64,000 nucleotides of DNA from Casuarina equisetifolia (Eukaryota; Streptophyta; Magnoliopsida; Fagales; Casuarinaceae), in the NCBI GenBank assembly GCA_028551475.1, contig CM052356.1:7016001-7080000 (forward strand). The letters run 5' to 3'. A model generated the notes under the pieces. That model searched no databases and had not been told where the DNA came from. It saw only the letters and a program-made list of their open reading frames with translations. Below are positions 45,501 through 57,577 of this stretch, piece by piece. The position numbers were made by a program, and so were the translations under genes. Positions within the stretch are counted from its first letter, which is position 1, and each line of letters begins with the position of its first letter.

Positions 45501-46921
45501 GTCAAGTGAGAGAACTCAGGCGATGGGAAAAGTTGAACGTCTCTGTACCGTATGTTGGCCCCGCAAACGTGCAACAACACAAGTTTTGGGGATCCGAGGA
45601 TCTAATAATTGACGAACGACGTCCAAAATTTCCAAAGCCAGGAAGTGGTAACGGTGGGAAATTAAACATTCTGGACCAAGTGTGCCGCGTGTGATCACTG
45701 CAACTCGTCCCCCCAGGTCCACGCGCCGATTTAGGCGAGTGACATGTTCTGCCGTGACTGACTTGCCCAAGCTGTTCAATGGCATGGTTCATGTGGGAAA
45801 GCTGTTTACGAAGCACCCGACGAACCACAGAACTTACAATAGCGTGTCACGAGGCGGGCGGCGTATTCAATTTCAGAAGGCCAAGAGCTTCTGGTTGTGT
45901 GGAAAACGAAGAGTCACGGAGAATGCCGATGTGAGGGATGACGTTTGAGGGAAGGACTACAAGAGACGTGTAATCGAAACTGATTGGAGACCGTCCAGAC
46001 TTTTGTGAGATAATGTATGGCGTGTTTGTCCTCTTTTCTGCTAAGGTACAAGACTTTGGCCTTGAATGCAAATTTTTTTGGAGTATTTATCATTTGGAAA
46101 CTATCTAAACGATTCTCTTGGGAGAAAAGTGGCCAATCATGAATCTCGTATATGGTTCTGTAAGGGGAAGGATAAAAACTTTTAAGGATCCAAAACTCTT
46201 ATCAAACTTTGTTTAATAACTTAAAATGGAAAGTAATGCACACCTTAAATATACTTCAGTTTAGTTAGAAATATAGGTGAAGGAATTGGGTTTCAAGATA
46301 TTTATTTTACAAAATCTTGCACACAAGTTCTCATTCGTTTCTTATCTTTATGTTTCTATAAGCATTTCTTGCTTTGGCATGTTCTTTGACACATAATTAT
46401 TTGGTGCTCCTAATTACCAACTATGCCTAATATGTATGTATATAATCTAATCCTTTTTAAAACCGATTTCTTCAATACTGAACTCTTTATACTCTCTTTT
46501 CTCAGTTTATGGTAAGATGCAGTGGTTTGTATGTGTGGAACATGTTGTAATGCATGCTTAGACACAGATCAAATCAAATTATAATTCAAGAATTTTAAAA
46601 CATGAAAAGAAGTCATCTATTAATGTCATTAGCTCGTATTGGCCATCACCAGGTCGGGGTCCCTTTCTCTTCATTTATTTTTGTCTCTACACAAATTTGG
46701 ATGAGACACGTCTACCCTCTATTATCTTCCCAAAAGGAAATAGGGGACAGACTTAGCGTGCGTGAAAGGGTATGATATAGATCTTTTGTCATTATAGATT
46801 GAAAATTATTAAGGGTATTCTCTAGTTACTAGCTAGATGTTCAAAGTAATTTTGTTAATGAAATTCACGTAAATTCTATTCTTCAGTATATTTACAGAAA
46901 AGTTTCTATCTCACTAATTCG
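42567..46921. other. Intergenic spacer after the retroelement block
   Basis: No gene I can support. T-rich homopolymers lie near 42958-42971 and 43409-43424. A primer-binding-site-like TGATATCAGAG at 45124-45134 follows an AT-rich LTR-like stretch. A GC-richer patch at about 45480-45920 contains overlapping open frames on both strands without a recognisable domain. Codon usage and lack of conservation clues argue against real genes. Confidence 0.45.
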
Positions 46922-47880
46922 AATAATATACATAAACTCGTGGGATTGATCAGGTTAGTTTGTTTATATCTAAACAGTCCATCATTGAATCTAATTCTAA
47001 CCCTAATTAAAATAGAAAATTGGGAAAGAAAAAAAAAAGAGACGATAACCTCCATAATTGTGCCATTATACGACAATATCAAAATCTGTTTGTTTAGAGA
47101 AGCATCTATGTTGCGTTGGATAGTAATTTCTTCCATGTCCGTAGACTGAGTTTTCTATCTTTTTCATAGTGAATAGACCATGATTGACACATGATAAAGA
47201 TTATCTCAATAACTAATTTGATATAGATATAAATCTAGCTAAACATAAAATTTTAAATGATATACATAAGCCCGTGGGATTGATTAGGTTCCTTTGTTTA
47301 CATCTAAAGGACCAATTATTGAATCTAATTCTAACCCTTGTTTAAAAAATAAAAAAATAAAAAAATAAAAGGAGAGAGAGAGAGAGAGATGATAACCTCC
47401 ACAATTGTGGCACCATATGACAATACCAAAATCTGTTTGTTTTGAGGACCATCTACGGTGTGTCGGATAATAAGTTTTTCCGTTTCCGTAGACTAGGTTT
47501 TCTATCCTTTTCATAATGAATAGACCATGATTGATACGTGCTAAAGATTATATCAATCAAGTCTGTATTCAACAACTAATTTGATATAAATATAAATCTC
47601 ACTAGACAGAAACTTTCAAATGATAAATGCAAACCAGTGGAATTGATTAGGTCCCTTTGCTTATAACTGTGAAGTTAACCATTTAATTTAATTCTAATCC
47701 AAAAGAAGTAGATGATAACCTCCATAATTGTGTCATTGTACGACAATATGACTTCTGTTTGCTTTTTAAAAGCATATACTATATGTTGGACAACAATTTC
47801 TTCCATGAGCGTAGAGTTGGTTTTCTATCTTTTTCGTAGAGAATGGACCATGATAGATACATACTAAAGATTCTCTCTTT
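46922..47880 (+). repeat. Three-unit tandem repeat, units of about 335-365 bp
   Basis: Units start near 46922, 47257 and 47620. Each begins (A)TGATA-A-ATAA-CC-GTGG-ATTGAT-AGGT, and continues with TAATTCTAA-CC, GATAACCTCCATAATTGTG, ACGACAATA, CATCTATG, TTTTCTATC-TTTTC and ATAGACCATGATTGA. The second carries (AAAAAAT)n and (GA)n expansions in place of the A-run of the first; the third is shortest. No coding potential. Local tandem satellite or duplicated transposon end. Confidence 0.8.
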
Positions 47881-49222
47881 CCACCACGAGATGTTAAGAA
47901 AGACAATAGATAATTTATTGTTATAGCCTAGGTTCCATTCTAAGATGTCAACCTGCAGGAAAAAATAGTTAGGTCCCTTTATCACCAGAACCTCCTACTT
48001 ACCTTTCCGATGTGAGAGGAGTCATGGCATTATTTTCCACCCAAATCTGTGTTGTCCGAAACATGAGTAATGTATTGCCTAACCTACAACGTGATAGCAA
48101 TCACAAGTCACTAGGTCAAGTTGTAATTTAGTTCCGATACTACTTGTTATTGTAATCTTAATTAAGGGCTAATTTAACTTGGAGCCATAAGCTAAGTGCC
48201 GAATGGATATGTTATTAATCCGTTACACTATGCCTGCTAACATCATGCAACATGCTAACTCATAGCTTTCCAATGTAAGAGTTTTGTGAAGTATACCGAA
48301 TTCTTTATGTATTGCCATAAAGCTTACATCTTCCGTTTTGAAGCTAGAATAAGACAACTAGTCAAGTCCTGAGTTGATGTGAGAAACGTTAAGAATCTTA
48401 GTTTGGCAGGTTTTGGATTACGAGTATTTTATAATGGTTTTTTCGGATATATATATGATGGAGAAAACTCTAATTGGTTGAGTCTTAAGTCTTCGAATGA
48501 AAACAGGTTTCGCATAATACTTTAAGAGTGTGAAAGAATAATAGAATTCAAATTGCATAAGCAGATACCCACAGACACAAAAAGGCGCCGCGGCGCACAT
48601 GGATACGAGCACACGTACGCAAACACACGCACATACTCGCTTCATGTTTCTTGTTTTTAACTTGAATTTGTACAATTAAACGTCAATGTTTTTATTAAGG
48701 GTCAATTGCTATTACAAAGCTTGTTTAAGATGCTCGAAATTTATGACTTCAATTAAGAATCTGGTCTTGGGTTTTCGAAACTTCTTCAACCTAGATAGAG
48801 AGTTTGCATGTTAATGCATCTCTATCATTCGAAAATAATATAATTTTATTAGAACTGTATTTATAGAAGTTCTAGTGAATGAAGACTTGATACTTTATTT
48901 GCCCTAGAAGGTTACAACGAACCAAGAATATAAGAGTTGCTTTCAGTAATGCTATAAAGAAGATGACACCTTCCCATTTTCCGCACCTTCCTTTCTAAAT
49001 ACAAAAAAAAAAAAAAATTGCTTCTGATGAAGCCTGAAACATCCATCAATTTAAAGTTACGCCGAATTGCTTTCTGTTCTGGCATTTTTCGAACACAGAC
49101 CAGCATGCTCCTAGTTCGGACGAGGAAGATGAACGCTTCACAGAAACATGGTGGTCCCAGAAGGAAGCTTTCTTCAAGTTGGGACAATATTTTCCATCAT
49201 CTGGTACCCCCTAAATGCTTTT
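47881..49222. other. Spacer upstream of the bHLH gene
   Basis: No gene recognised. It includes a CA/CG-rich patch near 48590-48640 (CACACG repeats) and a poly-A run at 49005-49018. The right part is probably the distal promoter of the bHLH gene. Confidence 0.5.
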
Positions 49223-49228
49223 CACGTG
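49223..49228. promoter_or_regulatory. G-box CACGTG upstream of the bHLH gene
   Basis: TTCACGTGGT lies 183 bp upstream of the chosen ATG. MYC-type bHLH factors bind CACGTG, so auto- or cross-regulation by MYC proteins is possible. Whether this lies in promoter or leader is unknown. Confidence 0.45.
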
Positions 49229-49405
49229 GTGGACTGCCATTTGGTTTCCCACAGCACGACCCTCAAGATTAATAGCCCTTCCCTTGAGGGCATTTTCAGT
49301 ATCAGAATTCCTTGTTTGTTCACGGCATCTAACCTCGGTTGCTTGATTTCTTCTTTGCTACTTCTTGCTGATACGTTTTTCAGCAAGAGGAACCATTATA
49401 GGGAG

Positions 49406-50881
49406 ATGGAGGAGATTCTGTCTTCCTCTTCTTCTTCATCGCTTATTTCCGCTTGTTATGAAGCCTCAACCCCACTCCAACAACAGCTCCAGTTCATCGT
49501 TCAGAGCCGGCCTGAATGGTGGGTTTACTCCATCTTCTGGCAAACGTCAAATGATGGCAACGGTCAGGTTGTTTTCTCATGGGGCGATGGCCATTTTCGT
49601 GGCATCAAAGGCGACCCTTCCAAAGCGAGCAACAAAGCCGAAGGCCAATCGAAAAATGAGTTCGATTTGGAGAAAAAGAAGGTGGCCAAAGGAATCCAGG
49701 TTCTCTATGATGAGGACATGGACGTCGACGTGCTAGTGGACGACCATGTCACTGACTCGGAATGGTTTTACACCGTTTCAGTGACACGGTCGTTCGCTCT
49801 GCGCGATGGTGTTCTCGGCCGGGCATATAGTTGTGGTGCGTACATTTGGTTGGCAGGGTATGACGAGCTTCAATTCTGCGAGTGCGAGAGAGTTAAAGAA
49901 GCCCGTATGCTTGGGGTTCGGACTTTGGTTTTTGTTTCAACTTCCGGTGGGGTGGTTGAACTGGGTTCTTCGGAAGTGATCAAAGAAGACTGGAGTCTGG
50001 TGCAACTGGTGAAATCGCTTTTCAGTTCTGAAAATACCAGTTCCCTGCTCTCCAAAGGAGGAAACCAGGAAGATCAGGTACGAATAGCTAGCCCGCAACT
50101 TTTTCTCCTAAACATTCCAACGTCTTCAGGATCTCCAAAGGAGTGCGTCTTGCAACAGAACCAATCTGAAGGCCATAAAAAAAAAGAGGTTCGTCTTACC
50201 CTCTCATCGCCTGACTCCGGGCCTTCTGACTCCGATTGCCATTTCGTCTCTGAAAAACCTGGTAACATTCGACTCAAGAAAAGAGGAAGAAAGCCGATCG
50301 CCGGACGTGAATCCCCACTCGACCATGTGGAAGCAGAGAGGCAGCGCCGAGAGAAGCTTAACCATCGGTTCTACGCGCTCCGGTCTGCAGTCCCCAACGT
50401 CTCAAAGATGGACAAAGCTTCGTTACTCGCTGATGCAGTAGAATACATCAACAGTCTCAAGGCCAAAATTGCAGACTTGGAGACCAAAATTAAGGAACGA
50501 TCCCAAAAGGCCAAGATGAGTGTTGGGAAAGAACAATCCCACAGATCCAAAATGAGTTTTATGAATTCTCTTTACGACAAAAATCAACGGATCAACGCCA
50601 TTGTTCATCATGCAAGGCAATCACAAAGTTTCGGCTCAACCATGATAGAGGTGGAGGTGACGATTGTTGGATCAGAGGCTTTGGTCCGAGTTCAATGTCC
50701 AGACGTGAACTACCCCTCCGCAAGATTGATGAATACGCTTCGAGATCTTGAGCTTCAGATTCATCACGCTAGCATATCCAGCGTGAAGGAAATGATGCTT
50801 CAAGACGTCGTCGTTAAAATTCCTGATGGAATGGAAAGTGAGCTCCTGAAAACTGCAATTCTTCAAAGAATGCGGAATTAA
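49406..50881 (+). CDS. MYC-type bHLH transcription factor, bHLH14-like, intronless
   Basis: This is a nuclear subgroup IIIe/IIId bHLH factor of 491 aa, in one exon as usual for MYC2-like genes. Relatives bind G-boxes, interact with JAZ repressors and adjust jasmonate responses; AtbHLH14 tends to act negatively in redundancy with bHLH3/13/17. The N-terminal bHLH-MYC_N region starts near residue 23 ([22 protein letters not shown]). It contains [18 protein letters not shown], the [15 protein letters not shown] and [21 protein letters not shown] blocks, the last near the transactivation region. The basic helix-loop-helix begins at 306 ([20 protein letters not shown]) with H307, E311 and R315 in the G-box-contacting positions; helix 2 is [19 protein letters not shown]. 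An ACT-like domain occupies about 413-491. The frame is open 86 codons further upstream, but that stretch lacks family similarity, so ATG 49406 (MEEILSS) is preferred. AtbHLH14 versus bHLH3/13/17 assignment is by eye. Confidence 0.93.
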   Translation: MEEILSSSSSSSLISACYEASTPLQQQLQFIVQSRPEWWVYSIFWQTSNDGNGQVVFSWGDGHFRGIKGDPSKASNKAEGQSKNEFDLEKKKVAKGIQVLYDEDMDVDVLVDDHVTDSEWFYTVSVTRSFALRDGVLGRAYSCGAYIWLAGYDELQFCECERVKEARMLGVRTLVFVSTSGGVVELGSSEVIKEDWSLVQLVKSLFSSENTSSLLSKGGNQEDQVRIASPQLFLLNIPTSSGSPKECVLQQNQSEGHKKKEVRLTLSSPDSGPSDSDCHFVSEKPGNIRLKKRGRKPIAGRESPLDHVEAERQRREKLNHRFYALRSAVPNVSKMDKASLLADAVEYINSLKAKIADLETKIKERSQKAKMSVGKEQSHRSKMSFMNSLYDKNQRINAIVHHARQSQSFGSTMIEVEVTIVGSEALVRVQCPDVNYPSARLMNTLRDLELQIHHASISSVKEMMLQDVVVKIPDGMESELLKTAILQRMRN

Positions 50882-53800
50882 TTATCCTATAAGTTTAACC
50901 ATACTGTATCGCCTTCTTCTTCCAAGTATCTAAGACAATGTTCTGATGACTCAAACCTGAGATCCTTAGCAGGTTCTAGGAAGGAACATGGTATTTCTTT
51001 TTCTTGATGTACTTAAATTTAAAACTGAAGTTGGTAGCTGAGATATTTTCTTTTGCTACTGCGTCTACGCCTTTCCTGCTTTTAAGGTTGTAGTTTTTGT
51101 TTGTTCCCTTGTTGCTGAAATGTTGCCTGCACCAACATTCTGTTGTAATCTTTCTCCCTGAAATTGGCAATTCCCAGTTCTGTGTTTGGCTTCTTCTCTT
51201 GATTTTCTTGTTCATCATTAAATGAATTAAGGAACTCTTACTATAAATCAATATCAATCGGATTACTACAAGAAAAAAATCTGAATAATTCTCAGTTTTG
51301 CCTCGCAACTGCAGAACCTGATATGAACATGTAGACAGAATGAAAGAGAAGACCATATGTAGAAGTTCCTTGTCCAAGTTGATTTGATTTGTGAGGTTCA
51401 GAAAAAGTAAAGAAAAGAAGATTATCTATTCCCGGAAGAATCATGCCATCCACTTATGCATAAGATCGAGCTTGATACATCTGGCTCAGTCCGATGAGCA
51501 AGATGAGATTCTGCAAATAGTTCTCTCAAACAAGACTTAAATCAATCTAAATCAATCCTGTAAAATGATTAGAACAGCTGCCAAACTTATCGATGATGCC
51601 AGGCAAGTTACATGTTGTCACTTCACAACCTAGTACAGTCGTTTCAAAGTAACTTTCCTGAGTTTGTGATAAAAGCATTGGAAAATCGTTTGTCAAATGT
51701 TAGTGTCAACTGAATAGCAATATCAATTTTTGGTCACGTGCTTGCTTTCGAACGTGAATAATCGGGTTGGTTTCTTTAAGTACATGTTGCCACAAAAGGT
51801 TGAAGAAGACCCTTGCAAGCAAGATGGAGCCCGGTCTAGTACACAGGCTCGCATCTCTGGCCATGAAAGCTGGAAAATCTATGGGCCATTTACTTTTTGT
51901 CTAGGACAAATCATAGGCTTTCTGTTTATGCCTGTGGTTGAAGTTCTGTTTAGGCCCGTTCTCGGCCATGACCTGCCCCTCTAGGGTATTTAGGTTTGAT
52001 TACCTTCCGTCTAAGAAAGCTCATGCTTCTAAAGGTGGTGTTCATCAAGGGTAGAGTCAAATTATAGATAAAGATACAATGCTAATTTTGTTTCCTTCAA
52101 GTTGGTTAGAAATATGAGGACTTAAAAAATTTTATGAGACAATGTAAGTTTTTAACAGTTCCTAAGCATATCAAATCTTTTAAATAAGACGTAAGAAAAA
52201 AAAATTATCTTGAACCACATAAAATTTTTGATGCTTTTAGTAATTTTTGTATATGTATTTGTTAAACGATCAAAATAAAATCATAACATTATATCTATGG
52301 TAGATATCCTTACTGTGGGCAACCACCTCAATTATTGTTGCTCAAAATTCATCTCTCGTATCTCCCTAACTATCACTTGTCATGGCAACTAAATGTAGTT
52401 ATTCCTTGCTATTATGAACAATCACGTTTAAAACCATATGATAATATAATCTGTGGGTTTTCAGTCGGTGATCCTTCCCAATCTCTAAGCCTACAGCTAG
52501 CATTTGTTAGGTTGTTCCTTTCACCAACCTGCATAAGAGCTAGTCGTGTGGACAATACCCACGATCAGTTCTAAGTAAATGCCATTTTTCCTATGTCAGC
52601 CAACAGCCCACGTTTGTACATGAATAGATAATGGAGGTCAATTGGAGGCAGGGAATGGGAAGCTCCATGTGTTGTCCTCTCTAATTATTACTGTATTCTG
52701 AAAAAAAAGCTTCAATGCAGTCAAAGTTGGGTGACACGGCCTAGACCAAATTAGCAAACAGCTCCCTTTTCAGTTTCTTCCTCATCTTGCCATTCTCAAT
52801 CGTCCTCTGAAGAACTTACTGCGAGAAACTTGTCCAAGAAACCAGACTGGTCGGACCTTAAGGTTTGACTAGTGAGACAGTAAAAAACAACAGGAAACGA
52901 TATTTTATGGGTCGAAACAATGGTTTTGTGGGGAATCAAGAATGTTCTGCTTTTTTAAATGGCATTTGAAGAATATTAAAAGGAAATCACGTAAAAGTTA
53001 TTCAATTTCTTGTGACTTGGGCATACGAAGGACATCCCTGCACTCCATGTGGATCAAACAATATGATTTCTAGGCGTGGACGTTTTAACGCAGAAAGATA
53101 GAGTTAAATCACACAATCATTATGCCTGAATGACGTCATGATCTTCACGAACTTTGGATTTATCGTCCATTAGATGTTAACCCCAGATTCGGTCAATGAG
53201 TCAAGCTAAAACTAAACTGACCAAAGCCGAGGCAAATCGCGTTCAACTTTGGGTCTGAGCTCTTGAGGCAAGATCCGTCAGTTTGGTTATAGAATTCTTC
53301 AGAAACAGCCTAATCTGACTTAGAGTACACCCCTGCCAGATAATTAGAAAATTGTCCTTGCCTAATAAATGCTTCAAGTTGAAATAAGTGAGCTCAGCAA
53401 TTGCGTCCAAGGGCAGGAATTCAGCCTGCCTCCGGTAAAATTCTGATCTAACCACTGTTGAAGGTACTTCTCTGATGTGATGCTTTATCGCTGAAGAACA
53501 ATGCGTCGGAAGACTAATCAAAAAGGTGACTTTGATACAAACAATTGTTGGTATTTTTGGCTGAGAATTGTCCGCCAAAGTAAGAGTTTTGTCAGGTTTA
53601 CTTGATTGAAACTAACTAATCTTGTTCATTCTAATGAAGTTGGACTATTTTACAAAAGAGGATATGTAGATAAGCAGTTGAGTATCTATGCCCAAAGTAA
53701 AAAGTAATTCACTGATATTTTTTTATCTTATCACGCAGTTGAAAGCCCCCCTGAAGATTGGCTTGTTCTACTTGGTAGTAATGTTACAAGTGAGAAGATT

Positions 53801-54531
53801 TTCTACTAGATTTAGTTTGTGTTTGGGACACAATTATGATGATTGTATTTACCTTTCATTGTAGGTCTCACACACTTATTCTATAACAAATGAAACTTTA
53901 TTAGGGATGGGTTACTAAGGTAACAAAATTATTCAAGTGGCTTTTTGCCTTCGTGTTCAACCGTTTAGGAAAGGCAAATCGGAAAACACTGGTCCTTAAT
54001 GGCGGAGGAAGAATCTCTGTTTTCTTCCTTGGTAATATGAGGAAGATGGTGAAGGTCATCTTTTCAGGCATTTAGAGGAGAAGTTGCTCACGGATTGGAG
54101 CAGGAAAGGGAAACTAATTATTATGCATTTATGCAGCACCGCCCGTAATCTGCCATAAGGTGTCAGTACATTACTTATTGCATGCACTGGAATTTATTGT
54201 AGAGTGGAGTTTTAACTATGTCAGGAACTAAATTGCTCAGACGAAAACTAAAAATGGTAGGAAGGCTCAAAAAGGGGAAGAGAGTATGCAGATTTATAAG
54301 ACAGAAATTCACCTTCATGTTCATTTTAACCTCATCAGATGAACAATCGTTATAAGCAAGTGTTTTCACACATCAAAAGATACCGAGTAATAATTTCACG
54401 GCCCTAATTAATAATACTTCACACTTGAAAAGGGAGAAACAGCCTGCGACCCTTTAGGCTATTTATTTTTACTTTTGACTGGAGGGAGATTTATGGCGAC
54501 CTTAGGAGAAAAGAAAGCAGAAAATGGAGGC
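50882..54531. other. Intergenic spacer between the bHLH and BODYGUARD-type genes
   Basis: These are the 3' flanks of two convergent genes with about 3.6 kb between stops. No third gene is supported. The open frame 53243-53578 on the minus strand reads smoothly but starts only at TTG and has no domain I recognise. Both 3' UTRs must lie at the edges. Confidence 0.5.
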
Positions 54532-57168
54532 TTATCCACTTGAATTCCTCCATATTTCCTCTAGGTCTCTCGCAAACGCCTTTTGTCTTCCTACAACGAT
54601 GGTTATGTGATCTTTTTTCTCAATCACCTTGACGCGGGCACGAGGGATTCTTGTTTTGACATTGTGGCTACACTCAACTGGGATAAGTTCATCGTCTTGA
54701 CCATGGAATATAGTGACCTCGCACTTCAGCTGGTCTCGGACTGCATCCATGAAGGCGTCGATTTTGCTGGCGCTGCCGCAGATGATGTTGTGGAGAGTAT
54801 GCCATGCAGCGTTATGGGTATGGCAGAAGAAACCCTCGAGCAAAAAAGTCCTAATCCTGCAAAAGATTTGACAAACGACAATTAAGTATATGACAAAGGC
54901 AGGTGGCTGTCTGTCGAAAATCTTGGGCCGAAATAAATTGTTAGCCAACGACATGGAATTAATGAAGAACCATATTAATTTCAACGATTGAAGATCTGTC
55001 CACTGTAGGTTCTGGTTCGTTCCTTTCTAAACAACATTTGACCTAAAACAGCCGAATATCTAGGGAAGAAATATTTGTCTATCCTATTCTAGAATTGTAG
55101 TAGGAGACACATGTCGTGTAATAAAGAGGTGCTGTTACGGGGAAGACGCGACTCCTATTCTTTTTATTTGTTTATTTTCCGTTTGTCCAAAGCTGAAGCT
55201 TGCAGCAACCATACCAAAGTCATGGAGTTTTATGGAATCAACAAACAGGATTCTGGAGGAAGAAAGACAAACAACTAAAGCAAAAATTGCAGACCACTTA
55301 AGCAAGGACTGAGAATACAATTCAGTCTGGGGAAAGGACGGATGCCACAAAGGCCTGACACTCTCTCAGGGACACACATCGGCATGTGTTATTACTTGAT
55401 CATCTCAAGTTATCTATTTTCCCACATTAAAAAGTGAGTTTGGTCATTTTTTATTGCTAACTTGTGGGCTGTTCACTTTCCTTCTCATGGCTGTTTTCGT
55501 CTTCATTTTCTGCTAAAGATAAAGAGAAAACGACGTTTCCTCTATAGCAAACGCCTGTCTTTTTGTATATTCTCTCGAACTGTGATTAATTTCAAGTCTG
55601 GGTACGGACGTGAAACCTATGTTCCATCTTACCATTGTAGATCCGGCTCTTACTGGTTCGCTTTTTCTGGCCGGCGTCACTTTGAAGTTTGAAGCAGAAA
55701 GAAGAAAGGGAAAATAAAGGTGGAAGGGTAGTTCAGAGGTTGTTGATGGGAAAGTATTGCGGATGAAAATGGGTACACGGTTTAACGTATGGGCAGTAAA
55801 GTTGATCAGAGCGTTGACATAGTCTAAGGTGGTAGAAGGTTGATCAATTACCTGTTCCTGGTCACGAGTTTGGTGAGAAATTCCCACAACCGGTGGTTCT
55901 TGCATATGAGTAGGCAAATCGTCCGGCTGATGTGCTCGTACCAACATGCAAGTGACGCACCAAACGCAATCAACGGCCACACTCGCCTTGGAGCAAGCCT
56001 TCTCATCACATATTGTGTTCCTTGTTCACCCTTGGGTACCGGAAAATATGGCTGGCAGGTTATCCCAAAACAAAAACAAAATCATATGTACCATATTAGG
56101 AAAAAGGTTGATGACACGAATCTATCATTTGAAAGTTACAAAATCTTGTTCGAAGACAGTTCTACTTACTGGTGCGAGTAGGGTTAAGGATTTGACACAG
56201 GCAGGGTGCTTTACTGCAAGGGCTAGAGCCAAAATGCAACCCAAAGAGTGAGCTACAATGTGGAAGGTTTTAACTTTGTGTGGTTCTAGGACGGACCTTT
56301 CGATCATGTCGATATGCTCTCTTAGAGTGTAAAGGGAGTCGGTTGGTTTAGGACTCCTTCCAAACCCGAGCAGATCGATGGCAAACAGGCGATAGGTTGA
56401 TTTGGTTGCACTAGAGAAGTTTGGAAATACTGTTTCTGTCCAAAATGCCGATGATGAAATGAAGCCATGGATGAACAGCACATCTTCTCCTGCTTTTTCT
56501 GACACTACAAACACGACAGACGTCTAAATTTTAGATTATTTTAAGAAGAAAGTAAGTTCATTTTACAGTTGAATAATGGTTTTGTTGTTACCTTTCGGTC
56601 CCTCAGCTCGAACATATAGAGTTTCTTTGCTGGAGGAGGTCCAAGAAGTGCAAAATTTACAATTACAATCGGACCATCTTGGGATGGGATGTAACCGGTG
56701 CCTTCCGATCCTTCCTTGAAGCATTTCAACAATGGTGGAGTTGACGGTGAAGGTTGAACGTAGGGTTCCTTTATTGACCTTCTCACAAGATTTGACAATG
56801 GGCTTGTCCAACTTAAGCCGGCGAAGCTCAGTAACCGTCAAGTTTGAGACCTCGGACACAAGAGAAGGACGCTTGTAGAGGGTATCTGAGATCTCCTCTA
56901 GTTGAAGCTTGCTTGAGCTAAGGCAAACGATCTTGGGTTCGCCTTGCTCTGAGACCAAGATCTTGCCACTGCAAGTGATGGCTTCTTTGCCGGACGAGCA
57001 GTAACAAGGCTTCCATTCGGCTTCAACGAAGAAGTCGGCTAACTTGTAAGCAAAACAAAGAAAGAAATCAAGAAGGTCTAGAACAGAGAAGACAATGAAG
57101 CTCACAGCCTTGTTTATAGCTCTGCCAGTCAATATTAAAGCCGTTTTAGCTTTGCCCATGACAGCCAT
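54532..57168 (-). CDS. BDG: BODYGUARD-type alpha/beta hydrolase (cuticle formation), four exons
   Basis: Homologue of Arabidopsis BODYGUARD (BDG1-3), extracellular or wall-associated hydrolases of the epidermis needed for cutin assembly. Exons are 57168-56592, 56504-56170, 56051-55852 and 54856-54532, all GT-AG with consistent phase; the product is 478 aa, as in the family. An N-terminal hydrophobic region (about residues 14-42) precedes the family signature EAEWKPCYCSSGKE. PIPRWSDCNCKFCTSW follows. The hydrolase fold has VLFIHGFISSS (oxyanion region), the nucleophile elbow AHSLGC with Ser279, Asp426 in GQDDELIP, and His454 in KKDHITIV. The catalytic triad is complete. The open frame runs 30 codons further up but only from GTG; the first ATG is 57168. 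The third intron (995 bp) is the longest. A five-codon uORF and a CT-rich leader lie upstream. From gene order it may be the BDG2 (At5g41900) counterpart; the sequence alone does not decide between BDG members. Confidence 0.95.
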
Positions 57169-57247
57169 TAACAAGCCCACCAAGAACTCAGAAGAGTGGA
57201 ATACACACCAGAGAGAGAGAGGGGGGGAGAGGGAATCACAATGAGAA

Positions 57248-57262
57248 CTAGAAGGCACCCAT
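57248..57262 (-). promoter_or_regulatory. Minimal upstream ORF before the BODYGUARD start codon
   Basis: On the minus strand ATG GGT GCC TTC TAG encodes M-G-A-F and ends 79 bp before the main ATG. It is the nearest upstream ATG. If the leader includes it, and the CT repeat at 57527-57577 suggests the leader extends at least that far, it could reduce main-ORF translation. Confidence 0.4.
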
Positions 57263-57523
57263 TTGATTGATAACTTCAGAGTGTCATAGGAAGTACCGAT
57301 CGGCTCTGTGTAAATGGCTCCCTCTTCTCTGTTTTCTTCTCTTGACGATCAAATCCTATGCTAACAAAAAAGGAAAGCCAATCGAAGAGTATGGGTCTGT
57401 TTATTTGGGTATTCTGCAAATGGGTCATGGAAACAGGAACCACGCCCAAACCTCTTGACCTCTTGCAACTGATACCGCATGAATGAAAGCGTGTGGAAGT
57501 GCTTCTCTTAAAACTTAAAGCTT

Positions 57524-57526
<3 letters not shown>

Positions 57527-57569
<43 letters not shown>

Positions 57570-57577
57570 AAGAGAGA
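57527..57577 (-). repeat. CT microsatellite in the putative BODYGUARD leader
   Basis: (GA)17 on the plus strand followed by GGAGAGAGAAAGAGAGA; on the gene strand it is a CT tract 360-410 bp upstream of the ATG. CT tracts are common around plant transcription starts. Confidence 0.7.

Noticed and set aside
45428..45948. Overlapping open frames on both strands in a GC-richer patch
   Set aside because: Neither strand gives a known domain; both-strand openness is explained by base composition.
49148..49405. 86-codon N-terminal extension of the bHLH protein
   Set aside because: Hydrophobic and unlike family members; the conserved N-terminus starts after ATG 49406.
53243..53578. Minus-strand open frame of 111 codons
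   Set aside because: It starts only at TTG and has no domain or intron partner I can identify.
57169..57258. 30-residue N-terminal extension of the BODYGUARD protein
   Set aside because: It begins at GTG and lacks any ATG; family members start near the MAVMGKAK position.
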